From JADZGC01 sp964613485 (GTDB lineage Bacteria > Patescibacteriota > Saccharimonadia > CAILAD01 > GCA-016700035), in assembly GCA_964613485.1 (NCBI GenBank), contig CAZTHB010000003.1, positions 1 through 47,449 of the forward strand: a DNA stretch of 47,449 bases, in the 5' to 3' direction. Shown one piece after another: positions 18,900 to 25,923 of this stretch. The notes under the pieces were generated by a model. It saw only the letters and a list, made by a program, of their open reading frames with translations, had not been told where the DNA came from and did no database searches. How positions within the stretch are numbered: the first letter of the stretch is position 1; each line of letters starts with the position of its first letter. The position numbers were made by a program, and so were the translations under genes.

Positions 18900-19265
18900 A
18901 TGAAGAAAAAGTATTTTATACCAGTAATTATCCTAGCAATGGCGCTATTAGCATTTATGGTTCCACAAATCGCCCACGCTGCATGCGGTGATCCAGGTGC
19001 TGGACTCACCGGGGGCATCAATTGTGGGTCTAGCCCCATAACCGTCCAGGACGGAGTGAAGCGCTCTATAAACATCCTTCTCTATATCACCGGTATATCC
19101 GCGGTAATCGTTATCGTCGTTGGTGGCCTGCGCTACGTGCTCTCTGGTGGTGACCCAAAGAACACTGCCGCTGCGAAGGATACCATTATGTATGCAGCGA
19201 TCGGTCTAGTCGTATCATTGCTGGCGTTTGCGATCGTAAACTTCGTCCTCGGTCAGTTTAGCTAA
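18900..19265 (+). CDS. Small T4SS pilin, copy 2
   Basis: A 121-residue pilin starting at the ATG at 18900 (MKKKYFIPVIILAMALLAFM); longer in-frame starts would run back through the terminator. The signal segment ends near PQIAHA. Two membrane helices flank GGLRYVLSGGDPKNTAAAKD, identical to the turn of copy 3, and the C-terminus is AFAIVNFVLGQFS. Cysteines near residues 25 and 39 (HAACGD, GGINCG) could form a disulphide. No clear Shine-Dalgarno sequence precedes it. Confidence 0.8.
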   Translation: MKKKYFIPVIILAMALLAFMVPQIAHAACGDPGAGLTGGINCGSSPITVQDGVKRSINILLYITGISAVIVIVVGGLRYVLSGGDPKNTAAAKDTIMYAAIGLVVSLLAFAIVNFVLGQFS

Positions 19266-19283
19266 TCATTATAAGGAGACAGT

Positions 19284-19664
19284 ATGAAATTATCACAAAG
19301 CCCTCTTGTCTATAAGGGTGCCACGCTCGCTTTAACGCTCGCTTCGCTCCCCTCGACCCTAATTCGATCAGCTCATGCGGCTTGCACTGACATCGACATT
19401 CGTGGCGGTGCATCGTGTGGTGATACTGGTAATGGCCTAACTGTACAAGGTGGTGTGCGTACGACAGTAAACACGCTCCTGTGGATCGTTGGTGTGGCTT
19501 CAGTGATCGTTATCGTCGTTGGCGGCCTGCGCTACGTACTCTCTGGTGGTGACCCAAAGAACACCGCTGCTGCGAAGGATACCATTCTCTATGCGGCTAT
19601 CGGATTGGTTGTCTCGTTACTCGCCTACGCGATTGTAAACTTCGTGCTCGGTCAATTTCTCTAG
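19284..19664 (+). CDS. Small T4SS pilin, copy 3
   Basis: A 126-residue pilin with AAGGAG 5 bases before the ATG, 18 bases after copy 2. It has a signal segment ending RSAHA, then ACTDIDIRGGASCGDTGNGL, two membrane helices around the same GGDPKNTAAAKD turn as copy 2, and the same AYAIVNFVLGQF end. At DNA level the last 190 bases are close to copy 2, which points to recent duplication or gene conversion. A terminator follows. Confidence 0.8.
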   Translation: MKLSQSPLVYKGATLALTLASLPSTLIRSAHAACTDIDIRGGASCGDTGNGLTVQGGVRTTVNTLLWIVGVASVIVIVVGGLRYVLSGGDPKNTAAAKDTILYAAIGLVVSLLAYAIVNFVLGQFL

Positions 19665-19690
19665 AATACCGAATAAGATGTCTATCTATT

Positions 19691-19718
19691 AAAAAGGCCG
19701 CTCAGTGCGGCTCTTTTT
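19691..19718. terminator. Bidirectional terminator between pilins and hsp20
   Basis: AAAAAG, GCCGC, loop TCAGT, GCGGC, TCTTTTT. The A and T runs on the two sides let it serve both the plus-strand pilins and the minus-strand heat-shock gene. Confidence 0.85.
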
Positions 19719-19744
19719 AATATCTCGTAAAGTCTGAGGACAGT

Positions 19745-20191
19745 TTAGCTGCCGATTGGCTTTACTTTGATCTTCTTGATCTTATCTTCCTGGACTACCT
19801 TTGGTACTACGACCGTCAGTACACCATCCTTGAGCGTGGCTTGCGCCTTCTCTGCAATAGTTGAGGTAGGTAGAATAATCGAGCGTGAGAAGCTGCCCCA
19901 GAAGCACTCCTGCACATAATAGTGCTCTTTTTCTACTACTGTTTCTTCCTTGCGATCACCACGAATGGTCATCACATCCTCGCTAATTGCGATATCGATA
20001 TCATCTGGACGCACACCAGCGATTGGGGCCTTTACGACCACCGAATCCTTAGTCTGGTATACATCAACTGCTAACTGCCCTTCGAACTCCTCGAGTTCTT
20101 GTTCCCCCATCCAGTCATCTGACGTGTTGGCGGTATCATCGAGAAATTCGTCTTGCAAGATTTCTTCGTCTGGGTTGTTCCGTCGTGCCAT
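19745..20191 (-). CDS. Hsp20/alpha-crystallin family small heat shock protein
   Basis: An ATP-independent holdase chaperone of 148 residues, starting at the ATG at 20191 (MARRNNPDEE) with AAGGAG 8 bases before it. The alpha-crystallin domain spans about 45-145: LAVDVYQTKDSVVVKAPIAG, then VRPDDIDIAISEDVMTIRGD, and the C-terminal GVLTVVVPK motif. The acidic N-terminal arm (EEILQDEFLDDTANTSDDW) is longer than usual. It is a single gene flanked by a terminator and the divergent comFC. Confidence 0.93.
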   Translation of the reverse strand: MARRNNPDEEILQDEFLDDTANTSDDWMGEQELEEFEGQLAVDVYQTKDSVVVKAPIAGVRPDDIDIAISEDVMTIRGDRKEETVVEKEHYYVQECFWGSFSRSIILPTSTIAEKAQATLKDGVLTVVVPKVVQEDKIKKIKVKPIGS

Positions 20192-20252
20192 ATGCAAAAC
20201 TCCTTATCCTTTACTATCACCGGCCTTAGCACGTATTATAGCCAGGTTTTCA

Positions 20253-20258
20253 GATAAT
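20253..20258 (+). promoter_or_regulatory. -10 box of comFC (leaderless arrangement)
   Basis: GATAAT ends 7 bases before the ATG at 20266 and no Shine-Dalgarno sequence lies between, so the transcript probably starts at or next to the start codon. Confidence 0.55.
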
Positions 20259-20265
20259 AATCAAG

Positions 20266-20925
20266 ATGTTGAAGCTTTTCACCAGATTAATTGCTCCAGA
20301 CCGTTGTATTTTGTGCAACGATGAGGGGAGTGGCGTGTGTGTAGATTGTCAGAATCACAGCCTGACGAAACGCACGAGTTCGTGTTATCTGTGTAATGCC
20401 GTGACACACGATGAACGCATTTGTGCACGCTGCCAATGGCGTACTCCCTTGCGGCGCTGTACTCCTTTGTGGCGGCTTGATGTCTCTGCGGAAACGGTAG
20501 TGTATGGATTTAAATATGAGGGGCGTGAGGATGTTGCACGATCGATCGCAGCGGCCATTAAGGCAACTCCCCTGTCGTTTTATGACATCATTACCTTCGT
20601 GCCCGATACGCCGCAGCGCAAACGTCAACGCGGATATGTCGCGCCACAGCTTATCGCTCGTGAGCTGTCCCGAATCACTCGCAAGCCATATGTCGAGCTC
20701 TTGGAGCGCACGCGTCATATTCCTCAAGTTGGAGCAGGTAAGCAGGCCCGATGGCGCCAGGTGAAAGATAACTTCGAAGCAAAGAACCTGGAAGTGATAC
20801 ACGGGCAGCGGATTTTATTGATTGATGACGTGATTACAACTGGTGCGACGGTTACGGAATGCGCCAAGACGATCAAGCGCGCGGGCTCGGGTCCAATCTA
20901 TGCAGTAGCTGTAGCCAAGAAGTAG
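20266..20925 (+). CDS. comFC: ComF family protein (phosphoribosyltransferase fold)
   Basis: A 219-residue ComFC protein, in other bacteria needed for DNA uptake during transformation. The N-terminal zinc-binding part has CILCNDEGSGVCVDCQ and CYLCN...CARC (about 12-50). The phosphoribosyltransferase part has VPDTPQRKRQRGYVAPQLIA near 110 and the PRPP loop ILLIDDVITTGATVTECA near 185. It fits a CPR organism that takes up environmental DNA through a pilus, and the T4SS pilin genes lie just upstream, though not in the same transcript. Confidence 0.92.
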   Translation: MLKLFTRLIAPDRCILCNDEGSGVCVDCQNHSLTKRTSSCYLCNAVTHDERICARCQWRTPLRRCTPLWRLDVSAETVVYGFKYEGREDVARSIAAAIKATPLSFYDIITFVPDTPQRKRQRGYVAPQLIARELSRITRKPYVELLERTRHIPQVGAGKQARWRQVKDNFEAKNLEVIHGQRILLIDDVITTGATVTECAKTIKRAGSGPIYAVAVAKK

Positions 20926-20955
20926 TTCTGTATCCTATGTGTTAGCATAAGATAT

Positions 20956-22293
20956 ATGGAAAATAGACCATGGTCGGATTACCTATCCGAATCGGCTCGA
21001 TCCGCAGCTGGCGAAGGAATACAGGGGGATCTTGAGGGCGAGCGGTATACGCGTCTTTCAGCTGCGATCGATCGAATTCGCGAACACCCAATGCTTGCAA
21101 ATATTGATCGTCAGCTGGCGCTAAAGCTGGCGCGTATCCTATCTATCTATAGTGATACTGAAGCCGCATGGGAGCGGTACCGACAATTGTCACCATCGGT
21201 ACAAGATCAAGTTCTGCCACTGAGGGGATTAGATTTCGCTTCTTTTGCTGCGCTTCATAATGATATTCAGCACCTCGATATTACGAGCTTTGATCCCGAT
21301 GAGCGGTTTGAGACTATACAGAGGATTGATGCGAATGAGGTAGGGCATACAGAGACGGAACGTACTCTCGAAAAAGTCCGTGAGTCGGGCCTCACGATCG
21401 AGTTGGATGAAGGGCTGATGGATGATTTAAGGGCATTTGCAGAGTATGCGCCGCGAGAGGATTATAGGCGGCGTCTTCCCCTCTTGGAGTTATTCAAGAA
21501 TGATAAGCGCGCGACTATCAATGGTCTTCATGATTCGAAATTGTCCCTCATAGTACATGACTCATTTGATCATATGTGGGGCTTTGACTTCGCAGAAAGA
21601 ACAGGCTTGGCGGAGAAGTACGCGGGCTTTTTAGGGCAAGTTGGTGACCCTGCGCATACCGATATGTATAATCGTCAGTCCGAGTTGATCGCGACAGTCC
21701 TATTTGGCTATCGGATCTTTAAGGATACTGATAACTCCTTCCAGCCGACTTTTGATATTGAGAAAGTTCGGCGAGTATTGGAAACTCAGCGACTTCATCA
21801 CCATGAAGGTTTTACACAGAACCAAGCGGATGCCTTGAGTATTCTTAATTCGATCACCAACCCGCATGAGATAAGTCTAATGGGTTATAGTATCAGCAAT
21901 ATTCATGATGAGATCGTAGAGCAGCGCCGTAAGCATGGTCGGGTTCAGCTGCTCGATACAGCGACTGGCGAACCGGATCGGCCACTTCGCACACTAGAGC
22001 CTGAGTATGTGGCGTTTGTAGTAGAGATGCTACATCAATTGTTTTGCCACGAACAAGAATTAAAACATGATCTCATTGCATCTCATGTACTTACGGAGCG
22101 CTATCTACATAACATCTCGCTGTCAAAGCCAGGGACCAAGATAGAGCCTTTCCGCTTGTCGCTGACAAACATACATGCTTGTGATCCTTATGACCCCACA
22201 CTGCGAGAGGCAGGTCAAGCAGATTGGTTTACAGAAAATGCAGGAGCGATAGCGAACAAATATCGACCACATGGTCGGCCTAAGGATTTTTGA
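20956..22293 (+). CDS. Unknown conserved-looking protein
   Basis: A 445-residue soluble protein, acidic and rich in charged helices; I do not recognise the family. Notable stretches are HDSFDHMWGFDFAERTGLAE at about 205-224, with clustered His/Asp, and QRLHHHEGFT at about 280. The His-rich spacing invites comparison with a metal-dependent enzyme but no HD or M-type motif is complete. A TAGCAT box 7 bases before the ATG and the lack of a Shine-Dalgarno sequence suggest a leaderless start. The 3' end overlaps the convergent regulator gene by 14 bases. Confidence 0.7.
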   Translation: MENRPWSDYLSESARSAAGEGIQGDLEGERYTRLSAAIDRIREHPMLANIDRQLALKLARILSIYSDTEAAWERYRQLSPSVQDQVLPLRGLDFASFAALHNDIQHLDITSFDPDERFETIQRIDANEVGHTETERTLEKVRESGLTIELDEGLMDDLRAFAEYAPREDYRRRLPLLELFKNDKRATINGLHDSKLSLIVHDSFDHMWGFDFAERTGLAEKYAGFLGQVGDPAHTDMYNRQSELIATVLFGYRIFKDTDNSFQPTFDIEKVRRVLETQRLHHHEGFTQNQADALSILNSITNPHEISLMGYSISNIHDEIVEQRRKHGRVQLLDTATGEPDRPLRTLEPEYVAFVVEMLHQLFCHEQELKHDLIASHVLTERYLHNISLSKPGTKIEPFRLSLTNIHACDPYDPTLREAGQADWFTENAGAIANKYRPHGRPKDF

Positions 22294-23053
22294 CGGCTTC
22301 TAAGAGCACATCTGCTCCGACTTTCACTATCGCATGGAGCTGCTTGAAAGCTGCGGCAATTTGAGGCGATTCTATCAAGACGCCAATCGTCTCCTCGGCG
22401 TATGAAATGATTGCTACCTTATTTCCATAGACGTAGATATTTACGGGCTCATTATATTTATTAGGCGGGAACCACGCCATTTCGCGACCGAGCTTCTCAT
22501 CATTCTCTCTGGCATATTTCATGACATCTGCCTCGGCGGCCTCTATTCCATGAACCTTTAATCCGAGCTCATTACGCTTATTGATAATGTCATAGATCTT
22601 TGGGCCAAGCAGATTTATATCGCCATCAGAGCGGATGAAATATATATCCTGCTTGGTGCGTAGCTGATCGAGGTATAGTTCCATAATTCCATCTTTGCCC
22701 TCGAAGTAGCGTACGCCGGGGCGGTTCTGATAGGTATAAAAGTAGTTAAGAAGCGCAGGCATAGACTCTTTGACTCGTTGCTCTGCTTGATGAACTTCCT
22801 TGCGACGTTGTTCCATGAGGCGCTCCAGCGCCACGGGGTTCTCCGGCTCGTAGGCGAGTTTTTTGCCTGACCGGGTGCGCTTGACGAGTCCAAGCTCCTC
22901 AAGGCGCTCCAATACTGTGTATGCATTGGTGCGACTTTCGTTAGCGAGCTCGGCGATCCTCGGCGGGGTCATCAGGCCATTCTGGATAAGTAATAGATAT
23001 ATTTTAGCCTGGGCTTGGTTGAGCCCAAGCTGGATGAGCGTATCTTCATTCAT
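22280..23053 (-). CDS. TrmB-family transcriptional regulator
   Basis: A 257-residue regulator starting at the ATG at 23053 (MNEDTLIQLGLNQAQAKIYL). The winged helix-turn-helix at about 10-75 reads MTPPRIAELANESRTNAYTV, then LERLEELGLVKRT. A helical linker follows, then a sensor-like domain (about 105-255) with YFIRSDGDINLLGP and VNIYVYGNKVAIISY, as in TrmB-like proteins. An in-frame extension of 64 residues upstream is discarded because TATAAT lies 6 bases before this ATG. It faces the accessory operon at 23222 across a shared upstream region and is a candidate regulator of it. Confidence 0.85.
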   Translation of the reverse strand: MNEDTLIQLGLNQAQAKIYLLLIQNGLMTPPRIAELANESRTNAYTVLERLEELGLVKRTRSGKKLAYEPENPVALERLMEQRRKEVHQAEQRVKESMPALLNYFYTYQNRPGVRYFEGKDGIMELYLDQLRTKQDIYFIRSDGDINLLGPKIYDIINKRNELGLKVHGIEAAEADVMKYARENDEKLGREMAWFPPNKYNEPVNIYVYGNKVAIISYAEETIGVLIESPQIAAAFKQLHAIVKVGADVLLEAVKNP

Positions 23054-23059
23054 GCCTAA

Positions 23060-23065
23060 ATTATA
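23060..23065 (-). promoter_or_regulatory. -10 box of the TrmB-like gene (leaderless)
   Basis: A perfect TATAAT on the minus strand, followed by TTAGGC and directly by ATG. The first transcribed base should be at or within a base or two of the start codon. Confidence 0.7.
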
Positions 23066-23140
23066 GCAGTTTGTCTGATGATTTACGACAAAAAATATAC
23101 GAAATCTACAGATACCAATGAAAATATTGACGTAATGATA

Positions 23141-23169
23141 TTTACAAAATATGGAAAATATGACATAAT
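23141..23169 (+). promoter_or_regulatory. Promoter of the accessory operon 23222-25875
   Basis: TTTACA (23141-23146) and CATAAT (23164-23169) are 17 bases apart. The expected RNA start near 23176 gives a leader of about 46 bases that contains the shared CGCACCT motif at 23199-23205 and the ribosome binding site GGGAG. Confidence 0.6.
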
Positions 23170-23221
23170 GTTGCGGACCTCGAGAAACTCTCTCGCGGCG
23201 CACCTGGACAAGGGAGAAACC

Positions 23222-23719
23222 ATGACCTACGAAGCGGACCGACAACTTGTGCGCCAGCTCAACGCTGCTACAGATGAACTTCGCAGCACGGCGTTAGCGC
23301 GAGCAGCTGAGCTGGAGGCTGAGGCACAACGGCTACGCGAAGAGAGTAATGAGCTTGATGCGATAGCGCGTGATCTGGAGCGCAACATCCATCTTGGTAT
23401 AGCTCACGAAGAGCACGACACCTCCTCTTTCACGCAGCCGAAGCCCGGTCTAGATCTTGAGCTAACAACCGAACTTGCTGCAGCGGCTCAACAGATACGC
23501 AAACAGGCACAGACGAGAATGGCTGACTTGCGGGCGCAGTCACATGAGAAGTGGCAGACGGCTTCCGAGAAGACAGACATGGCTCGACAGCTCCGAGAAA
23601 TCGCTGAGCTGAACAAGCCCGAGCCGAAGCCCTACGTCCCTCGCAGACCACGAGAAGACTCGATGGATCCCGATGCCGACTTCTCAGATCCGGGTCAGCG
23701 GGATCTCTGGGAGACTTGA
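23222..23719 (+). CDS. Unknown coiled-coil protein
   Basis: A 165-residue soluble protein starting at MTYEADRQLVRQLNAATDEL behind AAGGGAG. Two long charged, Ala/Glu/Arg-rich helices (about 5-58 and 79-130) look like an antiparallel coiled coil; the tail (PKPYVPRRPRED and beyond) is disordered. A longer in-frame start is rejected because it precedes the promoter and RBS. No family recognised. It is the first gene of a four-gene operon, followed by a ribozyme-type element. Base composition is clearly more GC-rich than the leader before it. Confidence 0.65.
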   Translation: MTYEADRQLVRQLNAATDELRSTALARAAELEAEAQRLREESNELDAIARDLERNIHLGIAHEEHDTSSFTQPKPGLDLELTTELAAAAQQIRKQAQTRMADLRAQSHEKWQTASEKTDMARQLREIAELNKPEPKPYVPRRPREDSMDPDADFSDPGQRDLWET

Positions 23720-23732
23720 TCTCTAAGGTTCC

Positions 23733-23755
23733 GGGTGGTCCTTCCAAAACCACCC
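23733..23755 (+). other. Hairpin preceding ribozyme 1
   Basis: GGGTGGT (23733-23739) pairs perfectly with ACCACCC (23749-23755) around the loop CCTTCCAAA. It follows AAGGTTCCG, which is also found before ribozyme 2. There is no T-run, so it is not a standard terminator. After cleavage by the ribozyme it would sit at the 3' end of the upstream mRNA. Confidence 0.7.
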
Positions 23756-23756
23756 T

Positions 23757-23808
23757 TGACTCGCGGGATAGTCCCGCCTGATGAGTCCGGTCACCCCGGC
23801 GAAAGTCA
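23757..23808 (+). ncRNA. Hammerhead-type ribozyme 1 (type III layout)
   Basis: All catalytic segments are present in order. Stem III is TGAC (23757-23760) with GTCA (23805-23808). The cleavage site TC ends at 23762. Stem I is GCGGGA/TCCCGC with loop TAG. The core CTGATGA is at 23778-23784. Stem II is G(T)CCGG...CCGGC with one bulged T, and the core GAAA is at 23801-23804. U23761 would pair with A23804 as in known hammerheads. It lies between two genes of one operon. Cleavage would leave a 3' hairpin on the first message and a 5' stem I on the second. Activity is not shown by sequence alone. Confidence 0.88.
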
Positions 23809-23839
23809 GCACGCACCTCGACAGAAAGAAGGAACCGCA

Positions 23840-24547
23840 ATGCACGTCCCTACTCCAGAAAAGTACAGTCAGGACGAGGTCTACATCTCGGTTGACATCG
23901 AAGCTGATGGCCCGATCCCCGGAGATTACAGCATGATCTCGATCGGCGCGGTCGTGATTGGCCGGGAGCAGGATAGCTTCTACGAGGAGATTGCTCCGAT
24001 TAGCTCCGAGTGGGTCCCCGAGGCGCTAGCTGTCAGCGGGTTTACCCGCGAGCAGACTCTCGGCTTCGCCTCCCCGCAAGCGGCTATGCTGCGCTTCGCC
24101 GACTGGCTCGACCAGGTTCGCGCGAAGTACGCTAGGGAGGAATGGGAGAACGGATACCCCACAGGATGCACTCATGAGCGTCGTCTGGTCATGGTCGGCT
24201 TCAACGCTACCTTCGACTGGATGTTCGTTCACTGGTACTTGATGCACTTCGAGGGGCGGAACCCGCTCGGTATCAGTGCTCTGGACATCAAGGCCTTCTA
24301 CATGGGCTACGCCGCCAGCGACTGGAGCGAAACGAGCATGAAGCATCTTCCTCAGAAGCTGCAGCCGCCTGATGGCCTGAGCCACAACGCTCTCGACGAC
24401 GCGCGAGATCAGGCAGAGATCTTTCAGAAGATCATCCTGCTCAGCGCCGCTCAATCAGGGGCTATCGACGAGCTAGGCTTGCCTGACGAGCCTCCGCACG
24501 GTTTCGACCAGGGGGAGTGGCATTTGACTCGGTATCTCAAGTCCTAA
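23840..24547 (+). CDS. DEDDh-type 3'-5' exonuclease (RNase T/DnaQ superfamily)
   Basis: A 235-residue protein starting at MHVPTPEKYSQDEVYISVDI behind AGAAGGAA. The exonuclease motifs are ExoI VDIEADG (about 19-25), ExoII VGFNATFDWMF (about 118-128) and ExoIII HNALDDARDQAEIF (about 181-194), so all four acidic residues and the His are present. It probably trims RNA or DNA 3' ends. It is flanked on both sides by hammerhead-type elements, which create new 3' ends with 2',3'-cyclic phosphate; a functional link is only a suggestion. Confidence 0.85.
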   Translation: MHVPTPEKYSQDEVYISVDIEADGPIPGDYSMISIGAVVIGREQDSFYEEIAPISSEWVPEALAVSGFTREQTLGFASPQAAMLRFADWLDQVRAKYAREEWENGYPTGCTHERRLVMVGFNATFDWMFVHWYLMHFEGRNPLGISALDIKAFYMGYAASDWSETSMKHLPQKLQPPDGLSHNALDDARDQAEIFQKIILLSAAQSGAIDELGLPDEPPHGFDQGEWHLTRYLKS

Positions 24548-24562
24548 TCTAGGCAAGGTTCC

Positions 24563-24585
24563 GGGGCGTCCTTCAAAAACGCCCC
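24563..24585 (+). other. Hairpin preceding ribozyme 2
   Basis: GGGGCGT (24563-24569) pairs perfectly with ACGCCCC (24579-24585) around CCTTCAAAA. The stem sequence differs from the hairpin before ribozyme 1 but its length, loop and the preceding AAGGTTCCG are the same, which is compensatory covariation. Confidence 0.7.
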
Positions 24586-24640
24586 TGACTCGGAGAGTGA
24601 AGCGCTCTCCCTGATGATGGCTACGCATGGCCGAAAGTCA
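24586..24640 (+). ncRNA. Hammerhead-type ribozyme 2 (type III layout)
   Basis: Same order as ribozyme 1. Stem III is TGAC/GTCA, extended by a C24585-G24641 pair. The cleavage site TC ends at 24591. Stem I is GGAGAG (24592-24597) with CTCTCC (24605-24610). CTGATGA is at 24611-24617, stem II is GGCTA/TGGCC with a bulged T before it, and GAAA is at 24633-24636. Stems I and II differ in sequence from copy 1 yet remain paired, strong evidence for conserved structure. It lies between the exonuclease and CYTH genes. Confidence 0.88.
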
Positions 24641-24731
24641 GCAAATATACAAGGGTCAAAACGAATTGGTATATCCGTAAGCACACAAACCATATAGTAA
24701 CCTTGTACGCACCTTGATAGCAGGAGGAAAT

Positions 24732-25241
24732 ATGTCGGACCAGATCGAAGTCGAACGTAAATGGCGACTTGAGAATAATTGGATAGCCGACTGGCTGCAT
24801 GGCCCGTGGCAACACCTCAGCCAGGCTTATGTCGTGAGTGATCCGGGTGAGCTGCGCATCCGAAGTGATGGCAAGCAGTATTGGATGACCGCAAAGACCG
24901 ATGGCGGACTACAGCGCAAAGAGTGGGAAGTGGAAATCCCAGAGTGGGTTTATCACCAGCTCTTTGACTCCACGACATATCGGATTATGAAGCGTCGTTG
25001 CGCAGTGCGGCAGGCAGGTCGGCTCTGGGAGGTCGATGTCTACATGGGTGATCTGAGTGGTCTCGTGATTGTCGAGGCAGAATTCACCGAGCGAGATGGT
25101 CAGATTGGTCTGACTGGCGCTGAGTTGCATCAGAGAGCAATGGCTCGTGAGCTCTTTCCAGGCTTTGGGCCTGCGGTTGAAGTGACGGAAGATGCACGGT
25201 ACAAGAACAAAAATCTCGCAGTCCATGGATTGCCTGAATGA
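24732..25241 (+). CDS. CYTH-domain protein (triphosphate tunnel metalloenzyme)
   Basis: A 169-residue CYTH protein starting MSDQIEVERKWRLENNWIAD behind AGGAGG. The ExExK signature is IEVERKW at residues 5-11. Further tunnel strands carry ELRIRSDGKQYWMTAKTDGG, QRKEWEVEIP and VIVEAEFTE, giving the alternating charged residues that bind triphosphate and metal. Family members hydrolyse tripolyphosphate or organic triphosphates; the substrate here is unknown. The next gene is an AAA_28 kinase-like protein 22 bases downstream, so the two may act on the same compound. Confidence 0.88.
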   Translation: MSDQIEVERKWRLENNWIADWLHGPWQHLSQAYVVSDPGELRIRSDGKQYWMTAKTDGGLQRKEWEVEIPEWVYHQLFDSTTYRIMKRRCAVRQAGRLWEVDVYMGDLSGLVIVEAEFTERDGQIGLTGAELHQRAMARELFPGFGPAVEVTEDARYKNKNLAVHGLPE

Positions 25242-25263
25242 AGACTTGAATCTAGGAGGAACC

Positions 25264-25875
25264 ATGCAGGCTACTCGAGTAAAGACTAAGTCATTTGTAC
25301 TCAAGGGCGGACCGCAATCTGGCAAGAGTACGATTCTTCGCGAGATTGAGCGAATCTTTGGCGAGCAGATTATCGTGGTGCCAGAAGTAGCGACAGTGTT
25401 ACTCACCCATCTTTGGCCGAAGCGCGAGCTTGCGGGGCTGCAGACCGATGTGTGGATGCGTACGCTCCAGCACGGCGTGTATCATACACAGCTTGGACTC
25501 GGACGCTTAGCACAAGAACGAGCCGAAACGGAGGGCTGCACACTTATTGGTCATGACCGAGGTGTCTTCGATAATGCAGGCTATCTCGGGATTACTGGGC
25601 GTGAGCTGGCAGCGATGTTTGGCGCGGACTTCGACGAGCTGGTGAGTATGTATGACCTCGTGATTCACCTAGACACCCTGGCGCGACTGCACCCGGAGAA
25701 CTTTGGCTCGGAGACAAATGAAGCTCGCTACGAAACACCAGAGGAGGCTATCATGGTCGACGATCAGATCTGGCGGGCGTACGAGGAGCATCCACATCAT
25801 ATACGTATTGCCGCATGCGATGACTTTGAAGCAAAGACTCAGCAGGTAATCAATCTGGTTCGCGAACTCTTGTAG
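25264..25875 (+). CDS. AAA_28-family P-loop NTPase / kinase-like protein
   Basis: A 203-residue P-loop protein starting at MQATRVKTKSFVLKGGPQSG behind CTAGGAGG. Walker A is GGPQSGKST (about 15-23), followed by the family pattern VVPEVATVLLT and a DRGVFDNAGY segment (about 98-107) like the substrate-binding DR motif of AAA_28/NadR-type kinases. The chain is short and single-domain. It ends the operon before a terminator-like hairpin. CYTH plus AAA_28 proteins occur together elsewhere, consistent with nucleotide or polyphosphate handling. Confidence 0.82.
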   Translation: MQATRVKTKSFVLKGGPQSGKSTILREIERIFGEQIIVVPEVATVLLTHLWPKRELAGLQTDVWMRTLQHGVYHTQLGLGRLAQERAETEGCTLIGHDRGVFDNAGYLGITGRELAAMFGADFDELVSMYDLVIHLDTLARLHPENFGSETNEARYETPEEAIMVDDQIWRAYEEHPHHIRIAACDDFEAKTQQVINLVRELL

Positions 25876-25880
25876 AAAAC

Positions 25881-25902
25881 GCCCCACGGGAAACCGTGGG
25901 GC
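25881..25902. terminator. Hairpin between convergent genes
   Basis: GCCCCACGG, loop GAAA, CCGTGGGGC. A 9-bp stem between the end of the AAA_28 gene (plus) and the formyltransferase gene (minus). The T-rich side (GTTTTC) favours the minus strand; the plus side has only TCATTCATT. Confidence 0.65.
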
Positions 25903-25923
25903 TCATTCATTGCTGTAAGCAGC

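Noticed and set aside
23733..23755. Intrinsic terminator before ribozyme 1
   Set aside because: The stem is strong but no T-run follows, and the operon continues with the same structure in the next gap.
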